A DNA stretch of 32,720 nucleotides from CAZADH01 sp964483805 (GCA_964483805.1 CAZADH010000029.1:1-32720), one strand, 5' to 3'. Counted from the stretch's first letter, positions 8,812-17,834 are shown. The notes: generated from the sequence alone by a model not told the origin. Translations and numbers: made by a program.

Positions 8812-9576
8812 ATGAACAGCCTGGCCCTGCGGAAGCGCACATCGATCCATCTGATGTTGGTTCTTTCGTTTGCCTTTTCGTTCCTGGTCGTCCCGGCGCC
8901 GGCGAAGGCCGGTTTCCTCGACAAGGCCTGGAAGTTCGTTGCGCCGGCCGTGCAGTTGAGCGGTCGCATTGCCGGTGCGGTCATCGGCGCGACCATGGCG
9001 TCGGCGTTCGTTCCGCCCCTGGGCATGTTGGCCGGTGGCGTGGCCGGTTGGATCGCGGGTGGCGTCGTGTCTGATTACGCCACCAAGAGCCTGACGAAGC
9101 TGGCGGTCGTCGGCTGCGGCGTCGCCGGTGCGGTCGCTCTTGGGCCGAGCATCTGCGGTATTCTCGGCGGATTTCTCGTTGGCGGCTTGATCGGCAAGAT
9201 CGGCATCGGCCTCATCAAGAAGGCCGATCAAAAATTGACGGGTGGCAAGGTCATCAGTTGCGCAGAAGCACCGTTGCCGCAGGCCCCGCTCAACACCTCG
9301 TCTGAAGTTCGGGCTGCCGGCGGTGACGTCAGCAGTTCGGCCGGTTCCGCACTCGGCACGGTTACCAATTCCGTGAAAACGACGGCAACCAACGTGGTTA
9401 CCAAAGTCGAAGCCGCCGGCGACAACGCGCTGCGCTTCGCCAAAGAGAAATACGAGAAAGCCACCAAGGCTTACATGGATGCCGTGCAGAAAGCCGAAGA
9501 TTCGACCGTGGTGCTGAAAGCCAAGGCGGCCATGGATGACGCGAAAGCTGCCTGGAACAAGATGCTCAAGAAGTAA
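8812..9576 (+). CDS. Exported glycine-rich membrane-active-looking protein, unknown function
   Basis: The ATG at 8812 is chosen over the GTG at 8803 because GAGG at 8800-8803 sits 8 nt upstream. The product is 254 residues. A signal peptide ends at PAPAKA-GF. The next about 110 residues alternate Gly/Ala with hydrophobics (for example GAVIGATMASAFVPPLGMLA and GILGGFLVGGLIGKIGIGLI), a glycine-zipper-like pattern that could insert in or associate with a membrane. The C-terminal about 90 residues are Ala/Lys-rich and probably helical (ALRFAKEKYEKATKAYMDAV). Two Cys occur in the glycine-rich part and one after it. I do not recognise a family. It stands alone between two strong hairpin terminators, with its own candidate promoter. 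Confidence 0.7.
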   Translation: MNSLALRKRTSIHLMLVLSFAFSFLVVPAPAKAGFLDKAWKFVAPAVQLSGRIAGAVIGATMASAFVPPLGMLAGGVAGWIAGGVVSDYATKSLTKLAVVGCGVAGAVALGPSICGILGGFLVGGLIGKIGIGLIKKADQKLTGGKVISCAEAPLPQAPLNTSSEVRAAGGDVSSSAGSALGTVTNSVKTTATNVVTKVEAAGDNALRFAKEKYEKATKAYMDAVQKAEDSTVVLKAKAAMDDAKAAWNKMLKK

Positions 9577-9598
9577 TCTCCCAGTTCGGTCGTCATCA

Positions 9599-9630
9599 CG
9601 GCGGGGCGAGCGGCAATGCTCGCCCCGCCG
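9599..9630 (+). terminator. Strong hairpin terminator after the glycine-rich protein gene
   Basis: A perfect 13-bp GC-rich stem (9599-9611 with 9618-9630) closes a 6-nt loop 22 nt after the stop. There is no long T-tract downstream. It separates this gene from the cyclase pair. Confidence 0.7.
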
Positions 9631-9643
9631 TCGTTCGTCCGTC

Positions 9644-9652
9644 TGTGATAAT
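9644..9652 (+). promoter_or_regulatory. Candidate extended -10 promoter giving a leaderless transcript
   Basis: TGTGATAAT matches an extended -10 element (TGn followed by GATAAT, five of six matches). A start site about 7 nt downstream would fall at about 9659, only 2-5 nt before the GTG (9661) or ATG (9664) start. No Shine-Dalgarno is visible before these starts, which fits leaderless translation. Confidence 0.4.
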
Positions 9653-9660
9653 CTCTTGGC

Positions 9661-12600
9661 GTGATGACCTCTGAAGCCGACGAACGTCCGGTGACCGTTA
9701 CCCAGAGCCCGAATGCGGGGGATCGACGGGATCTCGCGCCGGCCCCGCTCGCGTGGGGCTGGTGTGTGCTCGCCTGGTTGGCCGTGGTGGTGGTCCCTGT
9801 GGTGTTTCTGGGGTTGGTTCTGGCGAGCGTCGTGCACGAAGAAGAACGACGACGGTTGACGACGGTGCGCGGCGAGTTGTTGGTCGAGATGCGGCGGTTG
9901 CTCGACGAAGTCAAACCGGAATCACGGTTGCAGCAACAACTCGACCGCGTCGAACGCGAAATCGGACTGCGTCTGCCCTGGCACGAGACCCGCTGGGAAC
10001 GGGGAACGCCCTCGCCGTTTGAGCCATACAACGTATTGTCGCGTTTGCGCCCCGCCTTGCGCGCGGCGATTCCGGCCCCGCCGTTGCTGGTGATTGCCTT
10101 CGGCGCCGACGGACGCGAGGTCGCGGTCGACGTCGACCCGCGTTTCTATCGCGATGCTCCGCCGCCTGCCGATACGGCCGTGCGCACTCTCGTGGCCGGT
10201 TGGACTGGTCTCCTGCAACGCCAGGCGTGGCAACATCCGGAGTACCTCGAGCAGTTGCGGCGGCGGTGGGAGCATCGCGCAGCGCCGAACCATGCGGCAC
10301 CGACCGAGCCCACGGTGGCCGGGCAGCGCAGTTTTGCCGCCATCGTCGAGAGCATCGGGCAGGCGACGCTCGGCGGCGACGTGCCGGGGCAACGCCTGGC
10401 GCAACGCCCGGTGCCCTTCTTCTCCCGCCGGTTCGACACCGGCACGCTCTTCCTGTCGATGCGGGCGGTCACTGCCGGTACTCGGCCCGAAGCGCCTTTG
10501 CTCGGCGGGTTTGCTGTGGTCTATCGACGGGCCGACCTGGCGCGTTCCTTTCTAACCGCTGCCCGTGACCTCGGACGGCCGGTGGTCATGAATCGGGGGC
10601 CGGCGCCACGCGGCGGCGGCGAGACCGGCGCGACGTCCGGTTTGGCGCGGCGGCATCGAGTGCCGAAGCCCGGGTTTCGGCGGGTCGGCGAGCGGTACTG
10701 TTTCCTCGTGCCAATGCCGATAACCATGCGAACGGCCGCCGAGTTGCGCAACGATGGTCGGCGTTCCCTGCCGCCCTATCTCTTCGTGAGCCGGTCGGTG
10801 ACCGACTGCCGGCACCCGCTGCGCGCCCACACCCGCGCGATCGCGTTGGCATGCGTGGCATGGTTGGGCATTGCCTCGACATTGGTGGTCCGGGCGGTGC
10901 GCGGCCGATTGGCGCCGGCATTGCCGATCGCGGCGAAGCTGCGCTGGACGGTGTTCGGTGCGATCCTGTTGCCGGCGGCGGCATTGGCCGTGTTTGCGTC
11001 GTCATTTGCACAGTACGGCGTGCGTCAGGTCAGCGCTGAACAGGCGGCCCACCGCGTCGCCTGGTACGAGCGGCTCGACGGTCGCATCGCGCAGATGAAT
11101 GAGGATGTGTTGCGGCGATTGTGGCTCGACAAAGAGCGGGTGCTCCGACTGGTTGGCGGTGACGAAACGCGGCTGGCAATGCTTCTCGACCGCATGTGCC
11201 GGCGAGCCGGCGCCGAGTTTCTGCAATTGATTCTCGCCAATGGTCGGGAGTGGATACGCCGGGGCCCGCGACGGGAGACCGCCGACATCGGCGCCGAGAC
11301 GATGGCAAAGCTCATCAACGGCGGACGGTTGCTGGCCGCGCGTCAGTTTCTCGATGACGAGATCGGCGCACGGGGCAGCGCCGGTAATCTGTTCCGGCCG
11401 GTGGTGCGACAGGGTGGCATCTGGACGCGCGATCGCACGGCGCTTGCCCGCGTCATCGAGCCGGTGAACGTCGATGACTTCACGGGTGACGCGCCGACCA
11501 TGATCAATGCCGGCTTTGCCGGCGTCGAGGATCGGACAGTGATCCAGTTGTTGTTGCGTCACCGGGTGGCGACCGGTTCGGCTGGGCTCATCGGGATCCT
11601 CTACGTGTTGCGCAACCCCGACATCGCGGTCGAAAGTGGATTGGCCGCCGAGTTCTCGCGGGGGGAGCCAGCGCTGCACGACCTTGCCGTGTTTCGGCGC
11701 GACGACGACAACCTCGTCACCACGCCTTTCTTCGTCGGCATGCACGCGGCCGGTGATGTCGCCGCGTATCGGTCGGCAGCGCTCCTCGGCCTGGGCACCG
11801 GACTCGGTGACGGCACGGTGGAGTCGGGCGGGGATACATACGTTGTACATCGTTTTGGCGACAGCTCGTTTCTCGCCGTCGCCCGCGTGCCGGCGGTTGC
11901 CCCAGCCGTGATGCGGGTGGCCTGGTCGGCGGCATTCGCCGGTATCGCCTATCTGGCGGCGCTTCTGGGCGTGGTGGGCCTTTATCTGGCGCGAACCTTT
12001 GTGCAACCCATCGATGCCCTGGTCAATGCGGGTCAGGCGATTTCCCGGGGTGACTTTGCCATCCGGGTCGAGGGGGTTGCCGGTGGCGAGTTTGCCGCGG
12101 TCGCGAGCGAATTCAACCGGATGTGCCGTGGTCTCGAGGAGGGGCGCCTGTTCGCGCGCTTCGTGTCGGGCGATGCCGTCGAAGAGATCCGTCGCGTTGC
12201 GGCTACTCCGACCGAAGTCGGCAGCGAGCGTACCGACGTCGCGGTGCTTTTTTCACATGTCACCGGGTTTGCCGCCCTGGCGACGTCCCTGGGTCCGGCG
12301 CCGACCATCGCCCTTCTGAACCGCTATTTCACAGAAATGGAAGCGGCGATCGTTGACCAGGAAGGGGCCATCGACAAATACATCGGCGATGCCATCATGG
12401 CCGTGTTCCGTCGGCGGCCGCCGCCCTCGCCGTCGCCGGCTCAACGGGCCGTGGCAGCGGCCGTGGCGATGCGCCGGGCATTGCGAACATTGAACCGCGC
12501 ACGTCGCGATGCCGGGGCGCCGCCTTTGCACACCGGCATCGGCATCGCGACCGGCGAAGCCATCTCGGGGCGTATCGGTTCGCGCTTGCACCGCCTCGAC

Positions 12601-12807
12601 CACACGGTGATCGGTGATATCGTCAACCTGGCGGCGCGTCTCGAAACTTTGCGCAACCAGGTCGGGCCGGAGGCCATCGTTCTCGATGCGGCGACCGCAG
12701 CCTGCGGTGGCGAGCACGGCAACGTGCGCGAGATCGGGCCGGTGGCGCTGAAGGGGAAGACCCGGCCGGTGCCGGTGTTCGCCCTCGTTCCTGGAGACCG
12801 ATCGTGA
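9661..12807 (+). CDS. Membrane-bound class III cyclase homologue with HAMP domain; first metal Asp replaced by His (cyclase copy 2)
   Basis: The protein is 1048 residues from the GTG at 9661; an ATG at 9664 is equally possible. It has the same plan as copies 1 and 3: membrane segment at about 32-56, a long extracytoplasmic region, paired membrane segments at about 392-411 and 429-450, a second extracytoplasmic region, a membrane segment at about 751-780, HAMP at about 781-826 and a cyclase domain from about 855. The cyclase keeps Lys906 and Asp910 (DKYIGDAIMAVF), Asp980, Asn989 and Arg993 (LDHTVIGDIVNLAARLE). The first metal ligand, normally Asp in LFxDIxGF, is His866 (LFSHVTGFA). Activity may persist with altered metal use, or it may need a partner. 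The stop overlaps the GTG of copy 3. Confidence 0.9.
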   Translation: MMTSEADERPVTVTQSPNAGDRRDLAPAPLAWGWCVLAWLAVVVVPVVFLGLVLASVVHEEERRRLTTVRGELLVEMRRLLDEVKPESRLQQQLDRVEREIGLRLPWHETRWERGTPSPFEPYNVLSRLRPALRAAIPAPPLLVIAFGADGREVAVDVDPRFYRDAPPPADTAVRTLVAGWTGLLQRQAWQHPEYLEQLRRRWEHRAAPNHAAPTEPTVAGQRSFAAIVESIGQATLGGDVPGQRLAQRPVPFFSRRFDTGTLFLSMRAVTAGTRPEAPLLGGFAVVYRRADLARSFLTAARDLGRPVVMNRGPAPRGGGETGATSGLARRHRVPKPGFRRVGERYCFLVPMPITMRTAAELRNDGRRSLPPYLFVSRSVTDCRHPLRAHTRAIALACVAWLGIASTLVVRAVRGRLAPALPIAAKLRWTVFGAILLPAAALAVFASSFAQYGVRQVSAEQAAHRVAWYERLDGRIAQMNEDVLRRLWLDKERVLRLVGGDETRLAMLLDRMCRRAGAEFLQLILANGREWIRRGPRRETADIGAETMAKLINGGRLLAARQFLDDEIGARGSAGNLFRPVVRQGGIWTRDRTALARVIEPVNVDDFTGDAPTMINAGFAGVEDRTVIQLLLRHRVATGSAGLIGILYVLRNPDIAVESGLAAEFSRGEPALHDLAVFRRDDDNLVTTPFFVGMHAAGDVAAYRSAALLGLGTGLGDGTVESGGDTYVVHRFGDSSFLAVARVPAVAPAVMRVAWSAAFAGIAYLAALLGVVGLYLARTFVQPIDALVNAGQAISRGDFAIRVEGVAGGEFAAVASEFNRMCRGLEEGRLFARFVSGDAVEEIRRVAATPTEVGSERTDVAVLFSHVTGFAALATSLGPAPTIALLNRYFTEMEAAIVDQEGAIDKYIGDAIMAVFRRRPPPSPSPAQRAVAAAVAMRRALRTLNRARRDAGAPPLHTGIGIATGEAISGRIGSRLHRLDHTVIGDIVNLAARLETLRNQVGPEAIVLDAATAACGGEHGNVREIGPVALKGKTRPVPVFALVPGDRS

Positions 12808-15686
12808 GGCCGCCAACCTGGACCCGGGAAACCCTGGCATTGTGGCTTTTGTTGGTCGCCTTGCCGGTGATGTTGGGGCATGCAATACTGCAACACATTG
12901 TCAATACTGATGAGCGGTCCCGCCGCGAAGCACTGTTGCTGAAGACCGAAGCAGAGTTGCGGGTGTTCGCGGCCGATCTGCGGGGGCGGTCGGTGTTGCT
13001 GACCGCGTTGACCGAAGTCAACCGTGAACTCGGGTTGGCCGGCGAGTCGTGTGCCTCGTCTCCGACGGTCGCCTCTGCCGGCGAGTCGTTGTTGCGGACC
13101 CTGGTGCCGGCGATGTGGCGACATTGTCCGATCAAACCTGTGCTGGTTTTGGTTTTCGACCCGTCCGGGACACCGACGGCATCGTGGGCCGATCGGCGGT
13201 GTCCGTTCGTCCGCAGGGCCGAAGACCGGCACCGACTGCGGCGGTTATGCCAGACCTTCATCGGCCACTTCTACAATCCGGAGGTCCCGTTCGACGTGAA
13301 CGAGGCCCGGCGGGTACGCTCCGGGTTGCGGGAGGTGCTCGGCCTCGGGGCAAACGTCGAACGCGCCCGGCGGGAGGTGGTGCAGTTTACCTCCCATTTC
13401 ACGAGCCATACCGGCTACATGTCGTTGCAGGTGCTGCCGCCGCTGGGGTCGAGCGGTTCGACGTGGCGTGCGGGTTTCTACGTGGTGTTGTTCGACGAGG
13501 CCAAGATCGACATCGGCGCTCTCGTGCGGCAGGCATGTCGCGCTGGCCAATCCGAGATGGAGCGCCGTGTGGGCTGGGGTCGCGGCCCTGACCTGCAGAT
13601 CAGCGAAGGCCGAAACGGAGCCGGGGTGCGCTGGTCGATGCCGTCCGGCGAGGCGCTGCGGGTCCTGAGGCAACGGGCCGGCGACCGACCCGGCCGACCG
13701 TTTCTCGAAGTGCGCGCCCGGGCAGGTGTCGGGCGGTCCCCTTGGCGTGATGTTGCGGTTGCCTACGATATTGCTGTTGTATTTCTTTTTGTGCCGTTGT
13801 TTGTCGGTGTGCAGGCCGTGGTTCGCCAACCGCGCTTTCTCGCCATGAGCGTGCGCGAGCGCCTTACTCTGGGCTTTGCCACGGTCATGCTTCCCGTGCT
13901 GGGGGGCCTGCTCGTGATCCCGTTGGGCTGGTTTGCCGGACGGACCCGCGAATTCCCACGCCAGACTGCGGCGATCCTCGACCAGACGGTGCAGGCCGCC
14001 GACTGGCGGTTGTGGCAAGTGTTCGAGAACGAGCAGTTGCGCCGCGATGAAAAAGCCCAGCGGTTGCGCGCCTTGCTCGGCCGGCCGGCCGGTGAGATTC
14101 GCGCCGCCTTGCGGGCTGGGTTTGCCAGTGCCTCGGTGTCAATGGTCGGTTTGTTCGACATGCACGGTACTGAAATCGTCGAGGCCGTCGACGGCCGCCC
14201 GGTGGGTGCCGACCTCCAGCACCTGGCCTTCCTGATCGCGGCGGCGGCACTCGAACGCGAGAAAACGAAAGGCAGCGAGCGGCTGTCGAAGCAGATGTTG
14301 ATCTCGGCGGTGGCCGATTCGGTGCTCGACGTGCGGGGGCCGACGCGACTCTTGAAAGACAGCGGCACGTTGCAGCGTGCGCCGTTCGGTAGCAAGCAGA
14401 TGAATGTCTTTGCCACGTTCCTGCGTGACCCACAAACCGGGCGCGTTCTTGGCCTCGTCATTCTCATCGGCGACTACAAGTTTCGTGACCGGCCGCTCGG
14501 GCGAATCATCCAGGCGGCATGGCGCATTCCGCACTGGGACGGCACGCTGCCGACCTCGCTCATGTTCTACCATTATCCGTGGCGGTTGAAACGTGAGCTG
14601 GCGAGCATCCGTCACTGCATGCCGCAGGACGAGTCAGCGTGGGTCGATCTTCTGCCTGTGGCGCAACGGGCCCAGGCAGCGTTGTCGGTGGCGACGAGGG
14701 AAGACCGCGAGGGTGATGCGAACCGGTGGGCCTTCGCCCGCCCGCTCCAGGCCGATCAGTTCATCGGTCTGGCGGTCGCGAGCGATCGGCGTCGCGGGTT
14801 GCGTGCCGAAATGGGCTTGTTCGTGGTCATGATGGGCCTGTTGGCGTTGGCCTTCGCGGGTACGGTTGCAATCACCAGTTGGGTGCTCGCCTGGCCCATC
14901 GGCGTGTTTCGCGAGGCGATGCGGTTGTCGGCCGAGGGTGAGTTCGCGTGGCGCATCGCCCTGCCGCAGCGCGACGAGTTTGGCACGCTGACCGCGGTCT
15001 TCAACGGCATGGCGGAGCGCCTGGTCGAGCGGCGCCGCCTGGCGCGCTTCGTCTCTGATGACGTGGTTACCGCCCTGGAACGCGGCGCGGCCACCGAGTT
15101 GCAGCCCGGTGGTGCGTTGGTCGAGACCACCGTGCTCGTTTCCGACATCCGTGGATTCACGACCATGTCGGAAACCCACGCCGCCGAGTCGATTGTGGCG
15201 ATGCTCAACGATTACTTCACGGCGATGGAGAGTGCGATCCGGGCCGAGGGCGGATCACTGGTCAGTTACATTGGTGACGCGATCGTTGCCCATTTTCCGC
15301 CGCAAGACGGGGGTACGATGGGCGCGGTCCGCGCGGCGCGCGCAGCCCTCGCCATGCGGGCCGGAGTGCGTGCGCTCAACCTCGAGCGGGCGCAGCGCGG
15401 GGAGTTCCCGATCGACAACGGGATCGGGCTGGCGACCGGGGTGGTGGTGTCGGGCCTGGTCGGCAGCGACACCGGACGTCTTGCCCATGTATTGATCGGT
15501 GATACGCCCGAGCGGGCGGCCACACTCGAAAGCCTGACGCGCAAAGAAGCGGGGTCAGGCATCGCCATCGACGCCCCGACCCGCGCGCAACTGTCGGAGG
15601 CTTTCCACATCCGCGCCATTCGCCCCGATGTGTTCGAGTTGGTTTCGGGTGTGACTTGCCCTGCGCGCGAATTTCGCGGACAATGA
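12804..15686 (+). CDS. Membrane-bound class III cyclase homologue with HAMP domain; metal site intact, base and transition-state residues lost (cyclase copy 3)
   Basis: The 960-residue protein begins at a GTG that overlaps the previous stop (GTGA), so it is translationally coupled to copy 2. Membrane segments are at about 10-30, 317-338, 354-378 and 670-696, followed by HAMP (about 697-745) and a cyclase domain (about 770-960). Both metal ligands are present: Asp781 in VSDIRGFT and Asp825 in YIGDAIVAHF. The adenine-contacting Lys is Ser821, the base-contacting Asp is Ala894, and the transition-state Asn and Arg are Glu903 and Thr907 (LIGDTPERAATLE). This is what a C1-type half looks like. Homodimer activity is unlikely by family knowledge. 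A heterodimer with copy 1 or copy 2 could restore a full site. Confidence 0.9.
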   Translation: MRPPTWTRETLALWLLLVALPVMLGHAILQHIVNTDERSRREALLLKTEAELRVFAADLRGRSVLLTALTEVNRELGLAGESCASSPTVASAGESLLRTLVPAMWRHCPIKPVLVLVFDPSGTPTASWADRRCPFVRRAEDRHRLRRLCQTFIGHFYNPEVPFDVNEARRVRSGLREVLGLGANVERARREVVQFTSHFTSHTGYMSLQVLPPLGSSGSTWRAGFYVVLFDEAKIDIGALVRQACRAGQSEMERRVGWGRGPDLQISEGRNGAGVRWSMPSGEALRVLRQRAGDRPGRPFLEVRARAGVGRSPWRDVAVAYDIAVVFLFVPLFVGVQAVVRQPRFLAMSVRERLTLGFATVMLPVLGGLLVIPLGWFAGRTREFPRQTAAILDQTVQAADWRLWQVFENEQLRRDEKAQRLRALLGRPAGEIRAALRAGFASASVSMVGLFDMHGTEIVEAVDGRPVGADLQHLAFLIAAAALEREKTKGSERLSKQMLISAVADSVLDVRGPTRLLKDSGTLQRAPFGSKQMNVFATFLRDPQTGRVLGLVILIGDYKFRDRPLGRIIQAAWRIPHWDGTLPTSLMFYHYPWRLKRELASIRHCMPQDESAWVDLLPVAQRAQAALSVATREDREGDANRWAFARPLQADQFIGLAVASDRRRGLRAEMGLFVVMMGLLALAFAGTVAITSWVLAWPIGVFREAMRLSAEGEFAWRIALPQRDEFGTLTAVFNGMAERLVERRRLARFVSDDVVTALERGAATELQPGGALVETTVLVSDIRGFTTMSETHAAESIVAMLNDYFTAMESAIRAEGGSLVSYIGDAIVAHFPPQDGGTMGAVRAARAALAMRAGVRALNLERAQRGEFPIDNGIGLATGVVVSGLVGSDTGRLAHVLIGDTPERAATLESLTRKEAGSGIAIDAPTRAQLSEAFHIRAIRPDVFELVSGVTCPAREFRGQ
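15656..15684 (+). promoter_or_regulatory. Weak candidate promoter for the oxidoreductase operon
   Basis: TTGCCC (15656-15661) and GACAAT (15679-15684) are spaced by 17 nt, each matching four of six consensus bases. The -35 lies inside the end of the cyclase gene. A GGAGGT follows at 15720-15725 before the gamma-subunit ATG. Confidence 0.3.
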
Positions 15687-15729
15687 CAGGAATTGCACGG
15701 TCGAATTCAACTCTCGCACGGAGGTTGTC

Positions 15730-16296
15730 ATGATCGAGATCCGGTGGCACGGTCGCGGCGGCCAGGGCGCCAAAACGATTGCTCTATTGTTTGCCGATGC
15801 GGCCCTCAAGCAGGGCAAGCATATTCAGGCGTTTCCCGAATACGGTCCCGAGCGGATGGGTGCGCCGGTGGCGGCGTTCAATCGCATCAGCGACACGCCG
15901 ATCCGCGTGCATTGCGGCGTGACTGCGCCCAATGTCGTCGTCATTCTCGATCCGACGTTGATCGGTGTTGTGCCGGTCACTGCGGGCCTCGACCCCAAGA
16001 CGGGTACGATCGTGGTGAACACCCCGAAGGCGCCGGCCGAGATCCGCGACCAGCTCAAGTTCGACGGCAAGATCTGCACCATCGATGCCATGACGATCGC
16101 GAAAGAATGCATCGGCAAGCCGATTCCCAACATGCCGATGCTCGGCGCCATGGTCAAAGCCACGGGCATGCTCGCGATCGGACCGATGATCGACGAGGTC
16201 AAAGAGAAGATCACCGAGAAGTTCAAGCACAAGCCCGAAGTCATTGCTGGCAACATCAAAGCCGTGCAGCGCAGTTATGAGGAGGTCAAGAGCTGA
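15730..16296 (+). CDS. porG: 2-oxoacid (pyruvate):ferredoxin oxidoreductase, gamma subunit
   Basis: The 188-residue protein opens with IEIRWHGRGGQGAKTIALLF, the RGGQG signature of the gamma subunit or domain of pyruvate/2-ketoisovalerate ferredoxin oxidoreductases. EYGPERMGAPVAAFNRIS is also characteristic. The enzyme oxidatively decarboxylates a 2-oxoacid with CoA and thiamine diphosphate and reduces ferredoxin, in the cytoplasm. GGAGGT is 5 nt before the ATG. The stop overlaps the next ATG (TGATG). The order gamma-delta-alpha-beta is a common arrangement for the four-subunit enzyme. Pyruvate is the likeliest substrate, but 2-oxoisovalerate or another 2-oxoacid cannot be excluded from sequence alone. 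Confidence 0.93.
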   Translation: MIEIRWHGRGGQGAKTIALLFADAALKQGKHIQAFPEYGPERMGAPVAAFNRISDTPIRVHCGVTAPNVVVILDPTLIGVVPVTAGLDPKTGTIVVNTPKAPAEIRDQLKFDGKICTIDAMTIAKECIGKPIPNMPMLGAMVKATGMLAIGPMIDEVKEKITEKFKHKPEVIAGNIKAVQRSYEEVKS

Positions 16297-16640
16297 TGAG
16301 CGCTCCGACAAAGAAACTCCCGGGTGTGAACGACCTCACGCCGGGTGGCATCATCCCGACCGGCGGCACCGCCAACGAGTACGTGACGGGCGGATGGCGT
16401 TCGAAGAAACCGATCTGGAAACCGGAAGCGTGCGTGCACTGCCTGACCTGTTGGATTCTCTGCCCCGACACGGCGATCAATGCGGCCAAGGGCAAGATCA
16501 CGGGGTACAACTACAATCATTGCAAAGGGTGCGGCATCTGCGTGCACGAGTGTCCGATCAACAAGCAGGCGAAGGCCGGCAAAGCCAAGAACGGACCGGC
16601 GATCGAGTTCGTCGATGAGATCCAGGAGGCTGTGAAATGA
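16296..16640 (+). CDS. porD: 2-oxoacid (pyruvate):ferredoxin oxidoreductase, delta subunit (2x[4Fe-4S] ferredoxin)
   Basis: The 114-residue protein has two ferredoxin-type clusters of cysteines: CVHCLTCWILCP (Cys46, 49, 52, 56) and CKGCGICVHECP (Cys76, 79, 82, 86). Each supplies ligands for a [4Fe-4S] cluster that carries electrons from the beta subunit to external ferredoxin. An N-terminal extension of about 45 residues before the first cluster is usual for PorD. It overlaps the gamma gene by one base and the alpha gene by 4 bp, so the subunits are translationally coupled. Confidence 0.95.
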   Translation: MSAPTKKLPGVNDLTPGGIIPTGGTANEYVTGGWRSKKPIWKPEACVHCLTCWILCPDTAINAAKGKITGYNYNHCKGCGICVHECPINKQAKAGKAKNGPAIEFVDEIQEAVK

Positions 16641-17821
16641 GCGGCAAGCAGATCAAAGCCCTGACCGGCAACGAAGCCGCGGCCTACGCGATGAAACAGA
16701 TCGATCCCGACGTCGTTGCGGCGTATCCGATCACACCGGCGACCGAGATCGTGCAGATCTTCAGCGATTACGTGAACAACGGCGCGGTCAAGACCGAGAT
16801 GATTCTCGTCGAGTCGGAACACTCGGCGATGTCGGCGTGTGTGGGCGCATCGGCAGCCGGTGCACGCGTCATGACCGGCACCAGTTCGTGCGGCCTGGCC
16901 CTGATGTGGGAAATACTTTATGTTGCTGCCAGCACGCGCTGCCCGATCGTGATGTGCGACGTCAATCGCGCGCTGTCGGGCCCGATCAACATCCACTGCG
17001 ACCACAGCGACACCATGGGGGCGCGTGACAGCGGTTGGGTGCAGCTTTACGCCGAGAACACGCAGGAAGCCTACGACACGGTGATCCAGGCGATTCGCAT
17101 CGCCGAAGACCCGGCCGTGCGCCTGCCGACGATGGTCATGTTCGACGGTTTCATTATCAGCCACTCGATGGAAGGCGTCGAAGTCGCTGCCGACGAGACC
17201 GTGCAGAAGTTCATCGGTGAGTTCAAGCCCACCCGCATGCTGCTCGACACCGACAAGCCGTTCACCTTCGGTCCGCTCGACCTGCAAGATTATTGTTTCG
17301 AGCACAAGAAGGGCCAGGCCAACGCCATGGTCGCCGTCAAGCCGGTCGTGCTGAAGGTCGCCGAGGAGTTCAAGAAGACGTTCGGTCGCGAGTACGGCCT
17401 GTTCGAAACCTACCGGCTCGATGACGCCGATATTGCTCTTGTATTGATCGGCTCGACCGCCGGTACGGCGAAAGACGTCATCGACGAACTGCGCAACCAG
17501 GGCAAGAAGGTCGGACTGTTGAAGATCCGCCTGTTCCGGCCTTTCCCGGCCGATGAGATGCGCAAGGCGTTGCAGAACGTCAAGGTGATCGGGGTGCTCG
17601 ATCGCTACGAGTCGTTCTCGGGCACCGGCGGTGCGCTGTATCACGAGGTGCGCTCGGCACTCTACGACGCGCCGCAGCGGCCGAAGATTCACGGCATCAC
17701 CTACGGCATCGGCGGGCGCGACATCGGTCTCGATGACCTCCGCGGGCTGTTCGGCAAACTCGCCGAGTCGCAGCAGGGCAAACCGGTCGAGACCTCGTTC
17801 TATCTCGGCGTGCGCGAGTGA
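16637..17821 (+). CDS. porA: 2-oxoacid (pyruvate):ferredoxin oxidoreductase, alpha subunit
   Basis: The 394-residue protein has the alpha-subunit pyrimidine-binding domain. It shows GNEAAAYAMKQI, the YPITP motif (AAYPITPATEIVQIF), the ESEHSAMSACVGASAAGARV block and TSSCGLALMWEILYVAA. The second half (from about residue 255) is the transketolase C-terminal-like domain with IGSTAGTAKDVIDELR. Length is normal for the four-subunit enzymes. The ATG overlaps the delta-subunit stop, and the beta subunit follows after 13 nt. In this enzyme the active site with thiamine diphosphate forms between the alpha and beta subunits. Confidence 0.95.
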   Translation: MSGKQIKALTGNEAAAYAMKQIDPDVVAAYPITPATEIVQIFSDYVNNGAVKTEMILVESEHSAMSACVGASAAGARVMTGTSSCGLALMWEILYVAASTRCPIVMCDVNRALSGPINIHCDHSDTMGARDSGWVQLYAENTQEAYDTVIQAIRIAEDPAVRLPTMVMFDGFIISHSMEGVEVAADETVQKFIGEFKPTRMLLDTDKPFTFGPLDLQDYCFEHKKGQANAMVAVKPVVLKVAEEFKKTFGREYGLFETYRLDDADIALVLIGSTAGTAKDVIDELRNQGKKVGLLKIRLFRPFPADEMRKALQNVKVIGVLDRYESFSGTGGALYHEVRSALYDAPQRPKIHGITYGIGGRDIGLDDLRGLFGKLAESQQGKPVETSFYLGVRE

Positions 17822-17834
17822 CGGGAGAGCAACG

